A stretch of 64,000 nucleotides of DNA from Roseibacterium elongatum DSM 19469 (GCF_000590925.1 NZ_CP004372.1:196001-260000); one strand, 5' to 3'. Shown: positions 28,363 through 37,661, counted from the stretch's first letter. The notes: a model not told the origin generated them from the sequence alone. A program made the numbers and translations.

Positions 28363-29105
28363 CCCAAGACGCCTTCGCCACCGCCCTGCTGGACGCGGAC
28401 GCCCCCATTCCCCCCGGCCTGACCGACCCGATGGGCCGCCCCGCGCCGAAACGGTTCGCCGTTTACCGCAACAATGTCGCCGCCTCGCTGATCGCGGCGC
28501 TGGGCGATGGCTTTCCGGTCATCAAACGCCTGGTCGGGGCCGAATTCTTCGACGCCATGGCCGGTGTCTTTTTCCGCGCCTGCCCGCCCGAGGACCCGCG
28601 CCTGCCGCTTTGGGGCGGGACGTTTCCCGGCTTCCTGTCAGGGTTTCCACCCGTCGCCCACCTGCCCTACCTGCCCGATATGGCGCGGCTGGAGCTTGGC
28701 CTGCGCCAAAGCTACCACGCCGCCGACGCGCACCCGCTGGACGTCTCGCACCACGATGCTGGCAGCGTCCTGTCCCTGCGGCCCCGTCTTGCGCCGGCCA
28801 CGCTGGTGATGTCCTCGCGCCACCCGATCCTGTCGATCTGGCGCTTTACCACCAGCGGCGGGCCCAAACCCGCCCCCCGCCCCCGACGGACATCCTGATC
28901 GCCCGCGCGCAGTTCGACCCGGCCCCCCACTGCCCTGCCCGAGGGCGGTTTGACGCTGGCCCGTCACCTCAAGGGCCATCTGACCCTGGCCGAGGCGCTG
29001 ACCGCCACCCAGGCCGCCCATCCCGGCGCGGACATGGCGGCCCTTCTCACCCTGTTCCTCACCTCGGGCGCACTGACGCTCGACACCGCGACGCCGGAGG
29101 TTTGA
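28359..29105 (+). pseudogene. bufC: Bufferin maturase partner BufC (DUF2063) with two apparent compensating frameshifts
   Basis: The partner protein delivers or positions the precursor peptide for BufB. The first frame gives [16 protein letters not shown]...RFAVYRNNVAASLIAALGDGFPVIKRLVGAEFF, the hallmark of DUF2063, and stops at 28898. The sequence TDILIARAQFDP then appears in a second frame, and GLTLARHLKGHLTLAEAL to the TGA at 29103-29105 is back in the first. A missing C in the runs 28873-28884 and an extra C in 28923-28928 reconcile everything into one protein of about 248 residues. Both sites are C-runs, so sequencing error is the likely explanation. Confidence 0.88.
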
Positions 29106-29108
29106 GCC

Positions 29109-29681
29109 ATGCGCGCCCTGATCCATCTGCACAATCGCCTTTTTGCCGCGCTGGAAACGGCGCTTGCCCCGTGGCTGATCCCCACCGCTGCGCGGCTGAT
29201 CTTTGCCGGCACGCTGTTGGTCTACTATTGGAATTCCGGGGTGACCAAACTGTCGGGCGGGCCGTTTTCGCTCGAGCTTGGGGCCTATATCCAGATCCTT
29301 CCGCGCCAGTTCGAGGCGGCGGGCTATGACCCCTCGGCCCTTGGGCCGCTGGCTGCGCCCGTCGTGCTGCTGGGCACCTGGGCCGAGTTCCTCCTGCCCG
29401 CGCTGATCGTGCTGGGCCTGTTCACGCGCCTCTCGGCGCTGGGGATGATCGGCTTTGTCGCGGTGCAGACCTGGGTGGATATCGTCGGCCACGGCGTGGG
29501 CGGCGCGGATCTGGGCGCGTGGTTCGACGCCGACGCCTCGGGCCTCATCGCCGATCAGCGCGCCTTTTGGGTGTTCCTGCTGGGTATCATCGTCCTGCGC
29601 GGGGCCGGGCCGGTCTCGGTCGACGCGATGCTGGGCCGTCAGGTCAGCGCCGCCCTCACGCCCGCATCCCAGCCCAGGTAA
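29109..29681 (+). CDS. DoxX-family membrane protein of the bufferin operon
   Basis: The 190-residue protein has about four membrane helices (LIFAGTLLVYYWNSGVTKL, PVVLLGTWAEFLLPALIVLGLF, ALGMIGFVAVQTWVDIV, FWVFLLGIIVL) and fits the DoxX-like family. Such a gene commonly closes bufA-bufB-bufC operons; its job (electron supply, redox balance or export) is not settled. It starts three bases after bufC and overlaps the convergent ArsC-like gene by 43 bases at the 3' end. Confidence 0.85.
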   Translation: MRALIHLHNRLFAALETALAPWLIPTAARLIFAGTLLVYYWNSGVTKLSGGPFSLELGAYIQILPRQFEAAGYDPSALGPLAAPVVLLGTWAEFLLPALIVLGLFTRLSALGMIGFVAVQTWVDIVGHGVGGADLGAWFDADASGLIADQRAFWVFLLGIIVLRGAGPVSVDAMLGRQVSAALTPASQPR

Positions 29682-29962
29682 AGCGGGCCGCCCGCGTCGA
29701 TCACCGGACGCTTCATGACGGAAGGATGCGCCGCGACCAGATCGGCCTCGGGCAGGGCGCGCTCCACCTCGGACAGGCCGCGCCACGTGGTCGAGCGGCG
29801 ATTGACGATCTTTTCGCCAAAGGTTGCCACGAACGCCTCGATCTGGTCCGGGGTCAGCGGCGCGGCCCGCACATCGACCAGCCGCACGTCATGCCCCGCG
29901 CCCTGCAGCGCCTTCACTGCCTTGCGGCAGGTATCGCAGGTTTTCAGCCCGTAAACGATCAT
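29639..29962 (-). CDS. ArsC/Spx-family thioredoxin-fold protein
   Basis: The 107-residue protein shows the ArsC-like pattern: CDTCRKAVKAL near the N-terminus (CxxC, first Cys at about 9), a central FGEKIVNRRSTTWRGLS and the PSVMKRPVI motif. This is the YffB/Spx branch, usually glutathione-linked reductases of unknown substrate rather than true arsenate reductases. No ars genes are nearby. Its 3' end overlaps the convergent doxX gene. The ATG at 29962 fits the family's start; an upstream ATG at 29986 would add eight residues. Confidence 0.82.
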   Translation of the reverse strand: MIVYGLKTCDTCRKAVKALQGAGHDVRLVDVRAAPLTPDQIEAFVATFGEKIVNRRSTTWRGLSEVERALPEADLVAAHPSVMKRPVIDAGGPLYLGWDAGVRAALT

Positions 29963-30205
29963 CCGCGCCCCCTTTTCCGGCATCCGCGTCCCTTGCTTGC
30001 GCAAATTAACGCCAATCTCGGCGGGCGCCAGCACTTCCCCCTTGTCTTGGCCTCGCGCTGCGCCATCATTTTTGTTGTGACGACAGGTTTCCCGCTGAAC
30101 CGCCCCTCTCAAGAAGGCAGCAAATCGGTCACGGAGACGGCTGCTGCACCATCCCGCCGCATGACGCGGGCGGGCCAAAACGTGAGACTTGAGAAGGAAA
30201 GACCG

Positions 30206-30412
30206 ATGCCCACCGGCACCGTGAAATGGTTCAACACCACCAAAGGCTATGGCTTCATCGCGCCCGACGATGGCGGCAAGGACGTGTTCGTGCACATCTC
30301 GGCCGTGGAGCGCGCCGGCATGACCGGCCTGGCCGACGACACCAAGATCCAGTACGAGCTGCGCGAAGGCCGCGATGGCCGGTCCTCGGCCGTGGATCTG
30401 GTCAAGCTCTGA
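30206..30412 (+). CDS. Cold-shock domain protein (CspA family)
   Basis: The 68-residue single cold-shock domain has both RNA-binding motifs, KGYGFIAPDD (RNP1) and DVFVHISAV (RNP2), plus GTVKWFN at the start. It should bind single-stranded RNA and act as an RNA chaperone. AAGGAAAG precedes the ATG. The 240-bp upstream gap could carry a long leader, as in other csp genes, but no defined structure is evident. Confidence 0.95.
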   Translation: MPTGTVKWFNTTKGYGFIAPDDGGKDVFVHISAVERAGMTGLADDTKIQYELREGRDGRSSAVDLVKL

Positions 30413-30418
30413 TCGCGC

Positions 30419-30435
30419 CGGGGCCAGACGCCCCG
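30419..30435 (+). terminator. Possible terminator hairpin after the cold-shock gene
   Basis: CGGGGC-CAGAC-GCCCCG forms a 6-bp stem seven bases after the stop. There is no T-tract, so the call is tentative. Confidence 0.4.
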
Positions 30436-30613
30436 CACCCGCCCCGATCGGGCCTGACCGTCATGGGCAGACCCGCATTGCGGTGTGGTCTGTCGCGCCC
30501 TGACGGGTGTGTCGGACCGGACACACCACACGATGCTCGTGCACGAGGGCGATTCCCTTTGCGTCCGAAGCGGCCGATGGTTCTGTGAAAGATAAAAATC
30601 TTGAGGCAGAGCA

Positions 30614-31606
30614 ATGCGGACCGCCATCATGGCGTGCATGCGCGACGAGTGCATGTTCGTCACCGAGTGGGTGGCCTATCACAGGGTCATCGGCTTTGAC
30701 GACGTCTATGTCGTCACCAATCATTGCAGCGACGGCACGGACGAGTTGTGTGACCGGCTCGCGCGGCAGGGCATCCTGACCCATATCCGAAACGACGACC
30801 ATGGCGACAGCCCGCCACAGGTGGCCGCCCTCGAAAAGGTGCTGGCCCGGGCCGAGATGGACGACCTCCGCTGGCTTTTGCACATCGACGCCGACGAATT
30901 CCTGAACATCTATGACGGCCGGGGCCTTTTGTCGGACTGGCTGCCGCGGGTCGACCATGCCGATGCCGTCGCGCTGATCTGGCGGCTCTTTGGCGACAGC
31001 GGCCGCGATCACTGGCCCGAGGGCGGTCTCCAGACCCAGATCCTGACGCAGGCCGCCGAACGCGCCCGCCCGTTCACCGCCATGCAGAAGACCATGTTCC
31101 GGCCCGGGCTATTTGCCAGCGGCAATGCGCATATGCCCAAGAAACCGGCCCATGCCGAGGTCACGCTGGCCAATGCTGTCGGCCGCGGCCTGCATCCGGG
31201 GGCGATGTACCATCCCACCGAAAGCGACCATCGCAACGCCGGTGACGGCACGGTGAACCGCAAGCGTCACCTGCCGATGGAAGGCGCGGTGATCAACCAC
31301 TACGCCGTGCGCACGCAAGACCTTTTTGCCCTCAAGGCCCGGCGCGGCGGCGGTATGCAGACCCGGTTCAAGTCGCGCTACACTGTCGGCGCCCGCTGGT
31401 ATCGCGCCGCCAACGTCAACGATATCGAGGAAACGCTGATCCAGCGTCACCTGCCCGCCCTGCGCCTCGAAATGCAGCGCCTGCGCGCCATGGACCGCGA
31501 CATCGCCGAGATCGAGGCCGCCGCTTATGCCCGCTTCGAACAGGCCCGCGCGCAGATGCAGGCCGCAGACGCCGCCGAGACCATGCCCAAAACCGGCGCC
31601 GCGTAG
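30614..31606 (+). CDS. Glycosyltransferase family 2-like protein
   Basis: The 330-residue protein resembles the PF13704-type glycosyltransferases common in marine alphaproteobacteria. It starts TAIMACMRDECMFVTEWVAYHRVIGFDDVYVVTNHCSDGT and has a DxD-like metal site in LLHIDADEFL (residues 94-103). It should transfer a sugar from a nucleotide donor to an unknown acceptor at the cytoplasmic face. The C-terminal 60 residues are helical and charged. Its TAG stop is shared with a dispersed GTAGGGCGGGA palindrome. No other polysaccharide genes are nearby. Confidence 0.82.
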   Translation: MRTAIMACMRDECMFVTEWVAYHRVIGFDDVYVVTNHCSDGTDELCDRLARQGILTHIRNDDHGDSPPQVAALEKVLARAEMDDLRWLLHIDADEFLNIYDGRGLLSDWLPRVDHADAVALIWRLFGDSGRDHWPEGGLQTQILTQAAERARPFTAMQKTMFRPGLFASGNAHMPKKPAHAEVTLANAVGRGLHPGAMYHPTESDHRNAGDGTVNRKRHLPMEGAVINHYAVRTQDLFALKARRGGGMQTRFKSRYTVGARWYRAANVNDIEETLIQRHLPALRLEMQRLRAMDRDIAEIEAAAYARFEQARAQMQAADAAETMPKTGAA

Positions 31607-31624
31607 GGCGGGATTCATCCCGCC
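31603..31624 (+). repeat. GTAGGGCGGGA palindromic repeat, copy 1
   Basis: GGCGGGAT-TC-ATCCCGCC forms an 8-bp stem; the leading TAG is the glycosyltransferase stop codon. Same family as 40750-40771 and 56387-56408. Confidence 0.75.
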
Positions 31625-31631
31625 ACCGCGC

Positions 31632-31658
31632 GGACACAGGGCGTACACAGCCTGTACA
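31632..31658 (-). repeat. TGTAC iterons, cluster A
   Basis: On the minus strand TGTACAGGCTG (31658-31648) and TGTACGCCCTG (31647-31637) are followed by a decayed TGTCC. The period is 11 bp. The leading CGTATGTACAGGCTGTGTACG is almost identical to cluster B. Confidence 0.7.
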
Positions 31659-31673
31659 TACGCGGGGACTACG

Positions 31674-33125
31674 TCAGTCGCCCGCAATGATGACTTCGGG
31701 ATGCTCGCGTTTGGCCCAACTCCTCCACGCCAGATGGAAGGGTGACTCGGTGACCTGGTTTGGATTGGACTTGAGGCTGTCGTCCTGAAAGATCGCGGTG
31801 CTGTAGACAGCAAGTTCCGTGGCCGCGACAGGTTGCAGTTTGCGTGTGGCCGCACCGCCCATGTTTTCGGGCTGAAAGTCGGTTTTTTCGGAGAACAGGG
31901 TTTCGTCAAGAAACGCCCCGCGCAGATCGACCTGTTTCAGGGTCGCGCCCTCCAAGTGCGCGCGGCCGAGGTCCGTCGACCTGAGGTCGACCTTGCCGAC
32001 CCTTGCGCCCTGCAAGTTGGCCCCGCGCAGCATCGCGCCCTGCATGGCAATCATGAGCATCTGCGCCTGCACAAGTTGCGCGCCCATCATCCGCGCCCAC
32101 TGGAAGTTGGCCCAGTCGAGGACCGCGTCATTCAGAAATGCCGAGTCGAGGTTCGCGCCAAGGAAATTTGCTCCGGACAGGTCGGTGGCGTTCAAGAAGG
32201 TTTTGTACAGGTTGCTGCCTTGCAGTTTCGCATTCGTGAGCAGCGCCCCTTGCAGGTTCAGTTCCGACAGGTCCAGCCCCTGCAAATTGCAGCCACGAAG
32301 AACAATGTTTGCCGGATTGAACTCGGAACGCGCCCGGTCGTTTCTTGGATTGATCCGGCCAAGGCTCTGGACGGCGCGCTCCAGGTCCGATCGTTTCAAA
32401 CCGGCAAGCGACCCGGACCAAGCACGTTGGCCCTTGGGCGTAATCTGATCGGGAAGAATTCCGTAGTCTTTTGAAATGTCACTCGGCTGCAAAGCGGGCG
32501 AGTGATCCGCCCCTTTTGTTAGGCGCGCCCAGATATCGGCGGGGTTTTCCCGAGCCGGATGCTCGCGGCTGAGCTCTTGGACATAGACCGACAAAAGCTT
32601 GGCAATCCGCTGGGCCGGTGCGAAATCGCCGCGCTCGATCGCCTCGATCGCCAAACCTTCCAGCCGGTCAATGGCGGTTGCCCGGGTGACGAGATCGTCT
32701 TGCCATTCTGACAAAACTCTGTGGGTGCCGCTTTCCTCGACGAGACGTGTCACCTCCTGCCGTGCTGAAAGGCCGGTGGCCGCCGCGTTGATCTTGTCAT
32801 TGAACAGAGCCTCGAATTGCAAATCGGCCTGACGTGCAGCGACCCATGTGCGCCAGACGAGAAAGGGCGCCCCGAAAAACGCGACCAGCACAAGGCCGGT
32901 ATTGCGGATCGCCTCGCCGGTGGCGTCCTCGGCATAGGGACCGAGGCGAAGGGCCGCTTGGAAGAAATCCCAAATGGTCGCGCCGAGCAGGAACAGAAGA
33001 AAGAGACCTATCAGCAGCAGGAGGATGCCGAGGGTTGCGCCCAAGGGGCGTGCCTTGGTGAAATCTTGTTGAACCCTCAGGCCGAGCCAATCGATGAGCG
33101 ACGGCTGTCTATCGTTTCGGCTCAT
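31674..33125 (-). CDS. Membrane-anchored pentapeptide-repeat protein
   Basis: The 483-residue protein has two N-terminal membrane helices (LGATLGILLLLIGLFLLFLLGATIW and NTGLVLVAFFGAPFLVW, within residues 28-92). A helical linker follows, then a run of pentapeptide repeats from about residue 270 (LRGCNLQGLDLSELNLQGAL, ANFLGANLDSAFLN, LRGANLQGARVGKVDLRSTDLGRAHLEG), predicted to form a right-handed quadrilateral beta-helix in the cytoplasm. The function is unknown. Its base composition looks less GC-rich than that of neighbouring genes. The start has a poor ribosome site. Confidence 0.85.
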   Translation of the reverse strand: MSRNDRQPSLIDWLGLRVQQDFTKARPLGATLGILLLLIGLFLLFLLGATIWDFFQAALRLGPYAEDATGEAIRNTGLVLVAFFGAPFLVWRTWVAARQADLQFEALFNDKINAAATGLSARQEVTRLVEESGTHRVLSEWQDDLVTRATAIDRLEGLAIEAIERGDFAPAQRIAKLLSVYVQELSREHPARENPADIWARLTKGADHSPALQPSDISKDYGILPDQITPKGQRAWSGSLAGLKRSDLERAVQSLGRINPRNDRARSEFNPANIVLRGCNLQGLDLSELNLQGALLTNAKLQGSNLYKTFLNATDLSGANFLGANLDSAFLNDAVLDWANFQWARMMGAQLVQAQMLMIAMQGAMLRGANLQGARVGKVDLRSTDLGRAHLEGATLKQVDLRGAFLDETLFSEKTDFQPENMGGAATRKLQPVAATELAVYSTAIFQDDSLKSNPNQVTESPFHLAWRSWAKREHPEVIIAGD

Positions 33126-33404
33126 TCAATGCGGTCCTCGTCAAATAGGCTTACGTACAGCAAACCACGTTCTGCCTTGATCGCAAAGGGAATGGCCGGG
33201 TTGGGTGCGGTCCCACGGAGGGCTGGTTCGCCGAGGCGCGCCTCCCCATTGCCCCTTTCCCCTTGCCGCCACCCCCTTCTGCGCCCATGTGGACCCAAGC
33301 GCCCGCCGGGGCCGCCTTGCCAAGGCAGCGCCCCGGAATTAGGGTGCCGCGACTTTTGACCGGGGGGGACCCATCCGCCCCGACAGACATGACAGAGGAC
33401 CCCG
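33126..33404. other. Intergenic region between pentapeptide gene and yajC
   Basis: This 279-bp divergent gap must contain the promoters of the pentapeptide gene and of the yajC-secDF operon. I see no gene or clear regulatory motif in it. Confidence 0.4.
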
Positions 33405-33689
33405 ATGGAAGCCTTCGCCCAGTTCGTCCCGCTGATCCTGATCTTCGCGATCATGTATCTCCTCCTGATCCGCCCGCAGCAGAAGAAGGTGAAGGAGCAT
33501 CAGGCCATGGTCGCGGCCCTGCGCCGCGGCGACGAGATCGTCACGCAGGGCGGGCTGATCGGCAAGATCACCAAGGTCAAGGACGAGGGCGAGGTCGAGG
33601 TCGAGCTGAGCCAGGGCGTGAAGGTGCGCGTGGTGCGCCCGACCATCGCGCAGGTCCGCTCGAAAACCGAGCCCGCCGCCAACGACTGA
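33405..33689 (+). CDS. yajC: Sec translocon accessory subunit YajC
   Basis: The 94-residue protein has one N-terminal helix (FVPLILIFAIMYLLLIRPQQKK) and the YajC core RRGDEIVTQGGLIGKITKVKDEGEVEVEL. It works with SecD and SecF in the inner membrane to aid Sec-dependent export. An AGAGGA site precedes the ATG. It is the first gene of a co-oriented operon that continues through secD, secF, a TSUP permease and an Mth938-domain protein. Confidence 0.96.
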   Translation: MEAFAQFVPLILIFAIMYLLLIRPQQKKVKEHQAMVAALRRGDEIVTQGGLIGKITKVKDEGEVEVELSQGVKVRVVRPTIAQVRSKTEPAAND

Positions 33690-33740
33690 GCCCCAACGCA
33701 TGGGGCCTGACGGCCCCGCGCCAAGACAGACAGGCCCCAG

Positions 33741-35408
33741 ATGCTGCAAATCCCCCTATGGAACCGGCTGTTCATCATCGCCGTGGTGCTGGCCGGGCTG
33801 GCCTTTGCCATGCCCAACCTGTTCTACGAACGGGTCGAGCGGTACAACGATGCCCTCGCCGAGGTCGAAGAGACCGGCGTGACCAGCGACGCGGCGGCCG
33901 AAGCACTGTCGAGCTGGCCGTCCTTCCTGCCCTCGACGCTGGTGAACCTGGGGCTCGACCTGCGCGGCGGGGCGCATCTGTTGGCCGAGGTCAGCGTTGC
34001 CGATGTCTACGAGGCGCGGATGGATGCGCTCTGGCCCGAGGTGCGCGACACGCTGCGCGATCTGCGTGACACGGTGGGCACGATCCGGCGGCAGGACGCC
34101 CCCCTGGGCGAGTTGCACGTCCGTGTAAGCCAGCCCGAGGGCCTGCCCGAGGCGGTTTCGGCCGTGCGCGGGCTGGGCCAGCCGGTGGCCAGCCTGACCG
34201 GCGTGGGCGCCTCGACGCTGGATGTCCGCGGCGAGGGCGATCTGTTGATCGTGACCCTGTCCGAGGCCGAGCGCGAGGCCACGGATGACCGGACCATGCA
34301 GCAATCCGTGGAAATCGTGCGCCGCCGCGTCGACGAGGCTGGCACGCGCGAGCCGACGATCCAGCGCCAGGGGGCCGACCGCATCCTGATCCAGGTGCCC
34401 GGCATCGGCAGCGCGCAGGAGTTGAAGGACCTGATCGGCACCACCGCGCGGCTGACCTTTCACCCGGTCGTCGGACGCACCGATGACCCGCAGGCCGATG
34501 TCGCCTCGCGCCAGATGATCCTGCCCTCGATGGACGAGGAGGGCACGTTCTACATCCTCGAACAGACCCCGGTCGTCAGCGGCGACGACCTAGTCGACAG
34601 CCAGCCCAGTTTCGAACAGCAATCGGGCCTGCCGGTCGTCACCTTCCGCTTCAACACCACCGGGGCGCGGGCCTTTGGCGAATACACGGCGGCCAATGTG
34701 GGCGCGCCCTTTGCCATCGTGCTGGACGAAGAGGTGATCTCGGCCCCCGTGATCCGGCAGGCCATCACCGGCGGGTCGGGCCAGATCAGCGGCAACTTCA
34801 CGGTGGAAAGCTCGACCGAACTGGCCGTGCTGCTGCGCGCGGGTGCGCTGCCGGCCGAGATGACCTTCCTCGAAGAACGCACCATCGGGCCGGAACTGGG
34901 CGCGGACAGCATCGCGGCCGGCGAGATGGCGGCGCTGGTGGCCTTCGCCGCCGTGCTGGTCTTCATGATCGCCAGTTACGGGTTGTTCGGGGTCTTCGCC
35001 TCGACCGCGCTGATCCTGAACGTGGGGCTGATCTTCGGCGTGCTCAGCCTGATCGGGGCGACGCTGACCCTGCCGGGCATCGCGGGGATCGTTCTGACCA
35101 TCGGGATGGCGGTGGACGCCAATGTGCTTGTCTTCGAGCGCATCCGCGAAGAGTTGAAGACCGCGCGCGGCCCGGCCCGTGCGATCGAGCTGGGCTACGA
35201 GCGCGCGCTGAGTGCGATCATCGACGCCAACCTGACGACCTTCATCATCGCGGTGATCCTGTTCGCGTTGGGCTCGGGGCCGGTGCGCGGCTTTTCGGTG
35301 ACGCTGGGGATCGGGATCATGACCTCGGTCTTCACCGCCATCTACGTCACCCGCCTGTTGATCGTGACCTGGTTCGACCGGGCCCGCCCCAAGACAATCG
35401 AGGTCTGA
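33741..35408 (+). CDS. secD: Protein translocase subunit SecD
   Basis: SecD is an RND-fold membrane protein that uses the proton gradient to complete export. The 555-residue sequence shows helix 1, then LGLDLRGGAHLLAEV (residues about 72-86), the large periplasmic P1 region, and the C-terminal helices with GIAGIVLTIGMAVDANVLVFERIREE (from about 447), the D4 signature. The length is normal for Rhodobacteraceae. It lies 51 bp after yajC and 3 bp before secF. Confidence 0.97.
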   Translation: MLQIPLWNRLFIIAVVLAGLAFAMPNLFYERVERYNDALAEVEETGVTSDAAAEALSSWPSFLPSTLVNLGLDLRGGAHLLAEVSVADVYEARMDALWPEVRDTLRDLRDTVGTIRRQDAPLGELHVRVSQPEGLPEAVSAVRGLGQPVASLTGVGASTLDVRGEGDLLIVTLSEAEREATDDRTMQQSVEIVRRRVDEAGTREPTIQRQGADRILIQVPGIGSAQELKDLIGTTARLTFHPVVGRTDDPQADVASRQMILPSMDEEGTFYILEQTPVVSGDDLVDSQPSFEQQSGLPVVTFRFNTTGARAFGEYTAANVGAPFAIVLDEEVISAPVIRQAITGGSGQISGNFTVESSTELAVLLRAGALPAEMTFLEERTIGPELGADSIAAGEMAALVAFAAVLVFMIASYGLFGVFASTALILNVGLIFGVLSLIGATLTLPGIAGIVLTIGMAVDANVLVFERIREELKTARGPARAIELGYERALSAIIDANLTTFIIAVILFALGSGPVRGFSVTLGIGIMTSVFTAIYVTRLLIVTWFDRARPKTIEV

Positions 35409-35411
35409 GCC

Positions 35412-36380
35412 ATGCGCCTGAAACTGGTTCCCCAGGACACGAATTTCGATTTCTTCAAATACGCCAAGGCAACCTTCGGGGCCTCGGTGGTCGCGATGAT
35501 CCTGTCCATCGGGATCTGGCTGAGCATGGGGCTGAATTTCGGCATCGACTTTCTCGGCGGCACCACGATCCGCACCGAGTCGGCGCAACAGATCGACGTG
35601 GGCGCCTATCGCGCGGTGCTGGAGCCGCTGGGCCTCGGCGATGTGACGATCACCGAGGTGTTCGACCCCACCTTCGCCGCCGATCAGAACGTGGCTATGG
35701 TGCGTATCCAGGCGCAGGAAGGTGCGGAATCGGTCACGCCCGAGATCATCCTGGCCGTGGAAGAGGCGCTGCGCGGGCTGGACCCCGAGATGACCTTCCC
35801 TTCGGTCGAGTCCGTGGGGCCGAAGGTCTCGGGCGAGTTGATCCAGACCGCCCTTCTGGCCGTGGCGGCGGCGCTGGCCGCGCTGCTGGTCTATATCTGG
35901 CTGCGCTTCGAATGGCAGTTCTCGGTCGGGGCCATCGCGGCGCTGGTGCACGACATCGTGCTGACGATCGGCTTGTTCAGCCTGCTGCAGATCCGCTTCG
36001 ATCTGGCGACCATCGCCGCGCTGCTGACGATCATCGGCTATTCGATCAACGACACGGTGGTGATCTTCGACCGCCTGCGCGAGAACCTGATCAAGTACAA
36101 GCAGCGCGCGCTGCGCGACGTGATGAACCTCAGCGCCAACGAAACGCTGAGCCGGACCCTGATGACGAGCGGAACGACGCTGATCGCGTTGATCGCGCTG
36201 CTGGTGCTGGGGGGCGACGTGATTCGGGGCTTTGTCTTCGCCATCTTCTGGGGCGTGATCGTGGGGACCTATTCCTCGATCTACGTGGCCAAGAACGTGG
36301 TGCTGATGATCGGGGTCAAGCGCGACTGGTCCAAGCCGTCCTCGGGCGGGGGCACGCAATTCGCCGATATCGATGCCTGA
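35412..36380 (+). CDS. secF: Protein translocase subunit SecF
   Basis: SecF partners SecD. The 322-residue protein has NFGIDFLGGT near residue 45, six predicted helices and the DTVVIFDRLRENL motif near residue 215 in the proton-path region. It starts three bases after secD and its stop overlaps the start of the TSUP gene by 8 bases. Confidence 0.97.
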   Translation: MRLKLVPQDTNFDFFKYAKATFGASVVAMILSIGIWLSMGLNFGIDFLGGTTIRTESAQQIDVGAYRAVLEPLGLGDVTITEVFDPTFAADQNVAMVRIQAQEGAESVTPEIILAVEEALRGLDPEMTFPSVESVGPKVSGELIQTALLAVAAALAALLVYIWLRFEWQFSVGAIAALVHDIVLTIGLFSLLQIRFDLATIAALLTIIGYSINDTVVIFDRLRENLIKYKQRALRDVMNLSANETLSRTLMTSGTTLIALIALLVLGGDVIRGFVFAIFWGVIVGTYSSIYVAKNVVLMIGVKRDWSKPSSGGGTQFADIDA

Positions 36381-37128
36381 CTGGCTGGCCCTGGCTCTGT
36401 CCGAGCCGGGGGTGATCTGGGTCTGCGGGGCCTCGGCGCTCGCCGGGCTGATCTACGGCTTTGCCGGGTTCGGCTCGGCGCTGATCTTCATGCCGCTTGC
36501 GACCATCTTCGTGCCGCCCCCCATCGCGGTGGCGGCGTTTTCGCTATCGGCGCTGGCCTCGCTGGTGACGGTGGTGCCCGGCGCGTGGAAGGTGGCCGAC
36601 CGCCGGGCCACCGGGCTGATGATCCTGGCCTGTCTGGTCGCGACGCCCTTGGGCGTGGCCGCCCTGCGCCTGGCGCCGGGGGACGCGATCCGCGCGGCGG
36701 TCTGCGTGCTGACGCTGCTGACCCTGGCGGCCCTGGTGATGGGATGGCGGATGCCGGTTTCCCCCGGCCCGGTGATGCGGGCGGGGGTGGGCGCGCTGGC
36801 CGGCGTGACCGGCGGGGCGACGGGGCTGAACGGGCCGCCGGTGATCCTGTTCAACCTCGGGACGGCGGGGCAGCCGGTGGCGGTCACGCGGGGCAATCTT
36901 GCGGTCTTCCTGACGCTGACCTCGCTGAGCTTTCTGCCGCAGCTCTGGCTGCAGGGGCTGTTGCCGGCGCGGGCGCTGGCCCTTGGCGTGCTGCTTCTGA
37001 TCCCCTATGGGATGGGGACGTGGATCGGGGCGCGCCTGTTCCGGCCCGAGCGGGCGGGATTTTACCGCGGCGCGGCCTATCTGCTGATCGGGGCGGCGGG
37101 GATCGCCGGCCTGCCGATCTGGACCTGA
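36373..37128 (+). CDS. TSUP (TauE/SafE-type) membrane permease
   Basis: The 251-residue protein has seven to eight hydrophobic helices with the TSUP repeats LIYGFAGFGSALIFMPLATIF and GALAGVTGGATGLNGPPVILFNL. TSUP members export or import sulfur-containing organic anions; no substrate can be assigned here. The start overlaps the end of secF, so it is translationally coupled to the Sec operon. Confidence 0.85.
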   Translation: MPDWLALALSEPGVIWVCGASALAGLIYGFAGFGSALIFMPLATIFVPPPIAVAAFSLSALASLVTVVPGAWKVADRRATGLMILACLVATPLGVAALRLAPGDAIRAAVCVLTLLTLAALVMGWRMPVSPGPVMRAGVGALAGVTGGATGLNGPPVILFNLGTAGQPVAVTRGNLAVFLTLTSLSFLPQLWLQGLLPARALALGVLLLIPYGMGTWIGARLFRPERAGFYRGAAYLLIGAAGIAGLPIWT

Positions 37129-37170
37129 GACACGAGACACGCACCGCGAGCGACCCGACGGGAGGCCCCC

Positions 37171-37524
37171 ATGCGCATCACCGAGATCACCTATGACGAC
37201 AGCAAGCCCGTGGATGGCTATGGGCCGGGGTTCTTTCGGCTGGGCGGCGAGCGCATCGAGGGGGCCGTGCTGCTGATGCCCACGGGCGTGCGGGCCTGGC
37301 TGGGCTATGCCGAGATCCAGCCGATCCTCGAGGGGGCGGACGAAATCGACGTGCTGCTGGTGGGCACCGGGGCGGAGATCGCGCATCTGCCCGGCGACCT
37401 GCGGACGCGGCTGGAAGAGGCGGGGATCGGGGTGGAGGCGATGGCCAGCCCCGCCGCCTGCCGCACCTACAACGTGTTGATCGCCGAGGGACGCCGCGTG
37501 GGCGCGGCCCTGTTGCCGGTCTGA
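37171..37524 (+). CDS. Mth938-like domain protein
   Basis: The 117-residue cytoplasmic protein belongs to the Mth938/NDUFAF3-related fold: ITEITYDDSKPVDGYGPGFFRLGG, then VLLMPTGVRAWLGY, VLLVGTGAEIAHLP and a C-terminal SPAACRTYNVLIAEGRRVGAAL. The function in bacteria is unclear; related proteins occur beside sec genes in many alphaproteobacteria. A GGGAGG site precedes the start. Confidence 0.88.
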   Translation: MRITEITYDDSKPVDGYGPGFFRLGGERIEGAVLLMPTGVRAWLGYAEIQPILEGADEIDVLLVGTGAEIAHLPGDLRTRLEEAGIGVEAMASPAACRTYNVLIAEGRRVGAALLPV

Positions 37525-37642
37525 GACCGCCGAGGGATTGCGCCGCGCTGTGCGCGGCGCCGGGGTGACGCCGCGAAAGGGGCCTTGAGCCCCTTGCGCG
37601 GCGCGCGCGTCCCGCACGGTGCATATTTGAAGGATAAAGATG
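37525..37642 (+). repeat. Composite 3'-end element, copy 3
   Basis: It starts just past the Mth938-gene stop with TTGCGCCGCGC and a GGCGCCG stem. It continues with AAGGGGCCTTGAGCCCCTT (hairpin near 37577-37595) and ends with the 22-bp block at 37621-37642. Plus orientation, matching the preceding gene. Confidence 0.7.
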
Positions 37643-37661
37643 GGGGCGGGATGCGCGGGGG

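Noticed and set aside
29639..29962. Arsenate resistance gene
   Set aside because: Belongs to the YffB/Spx-like branch and has no arsenic genes around it.
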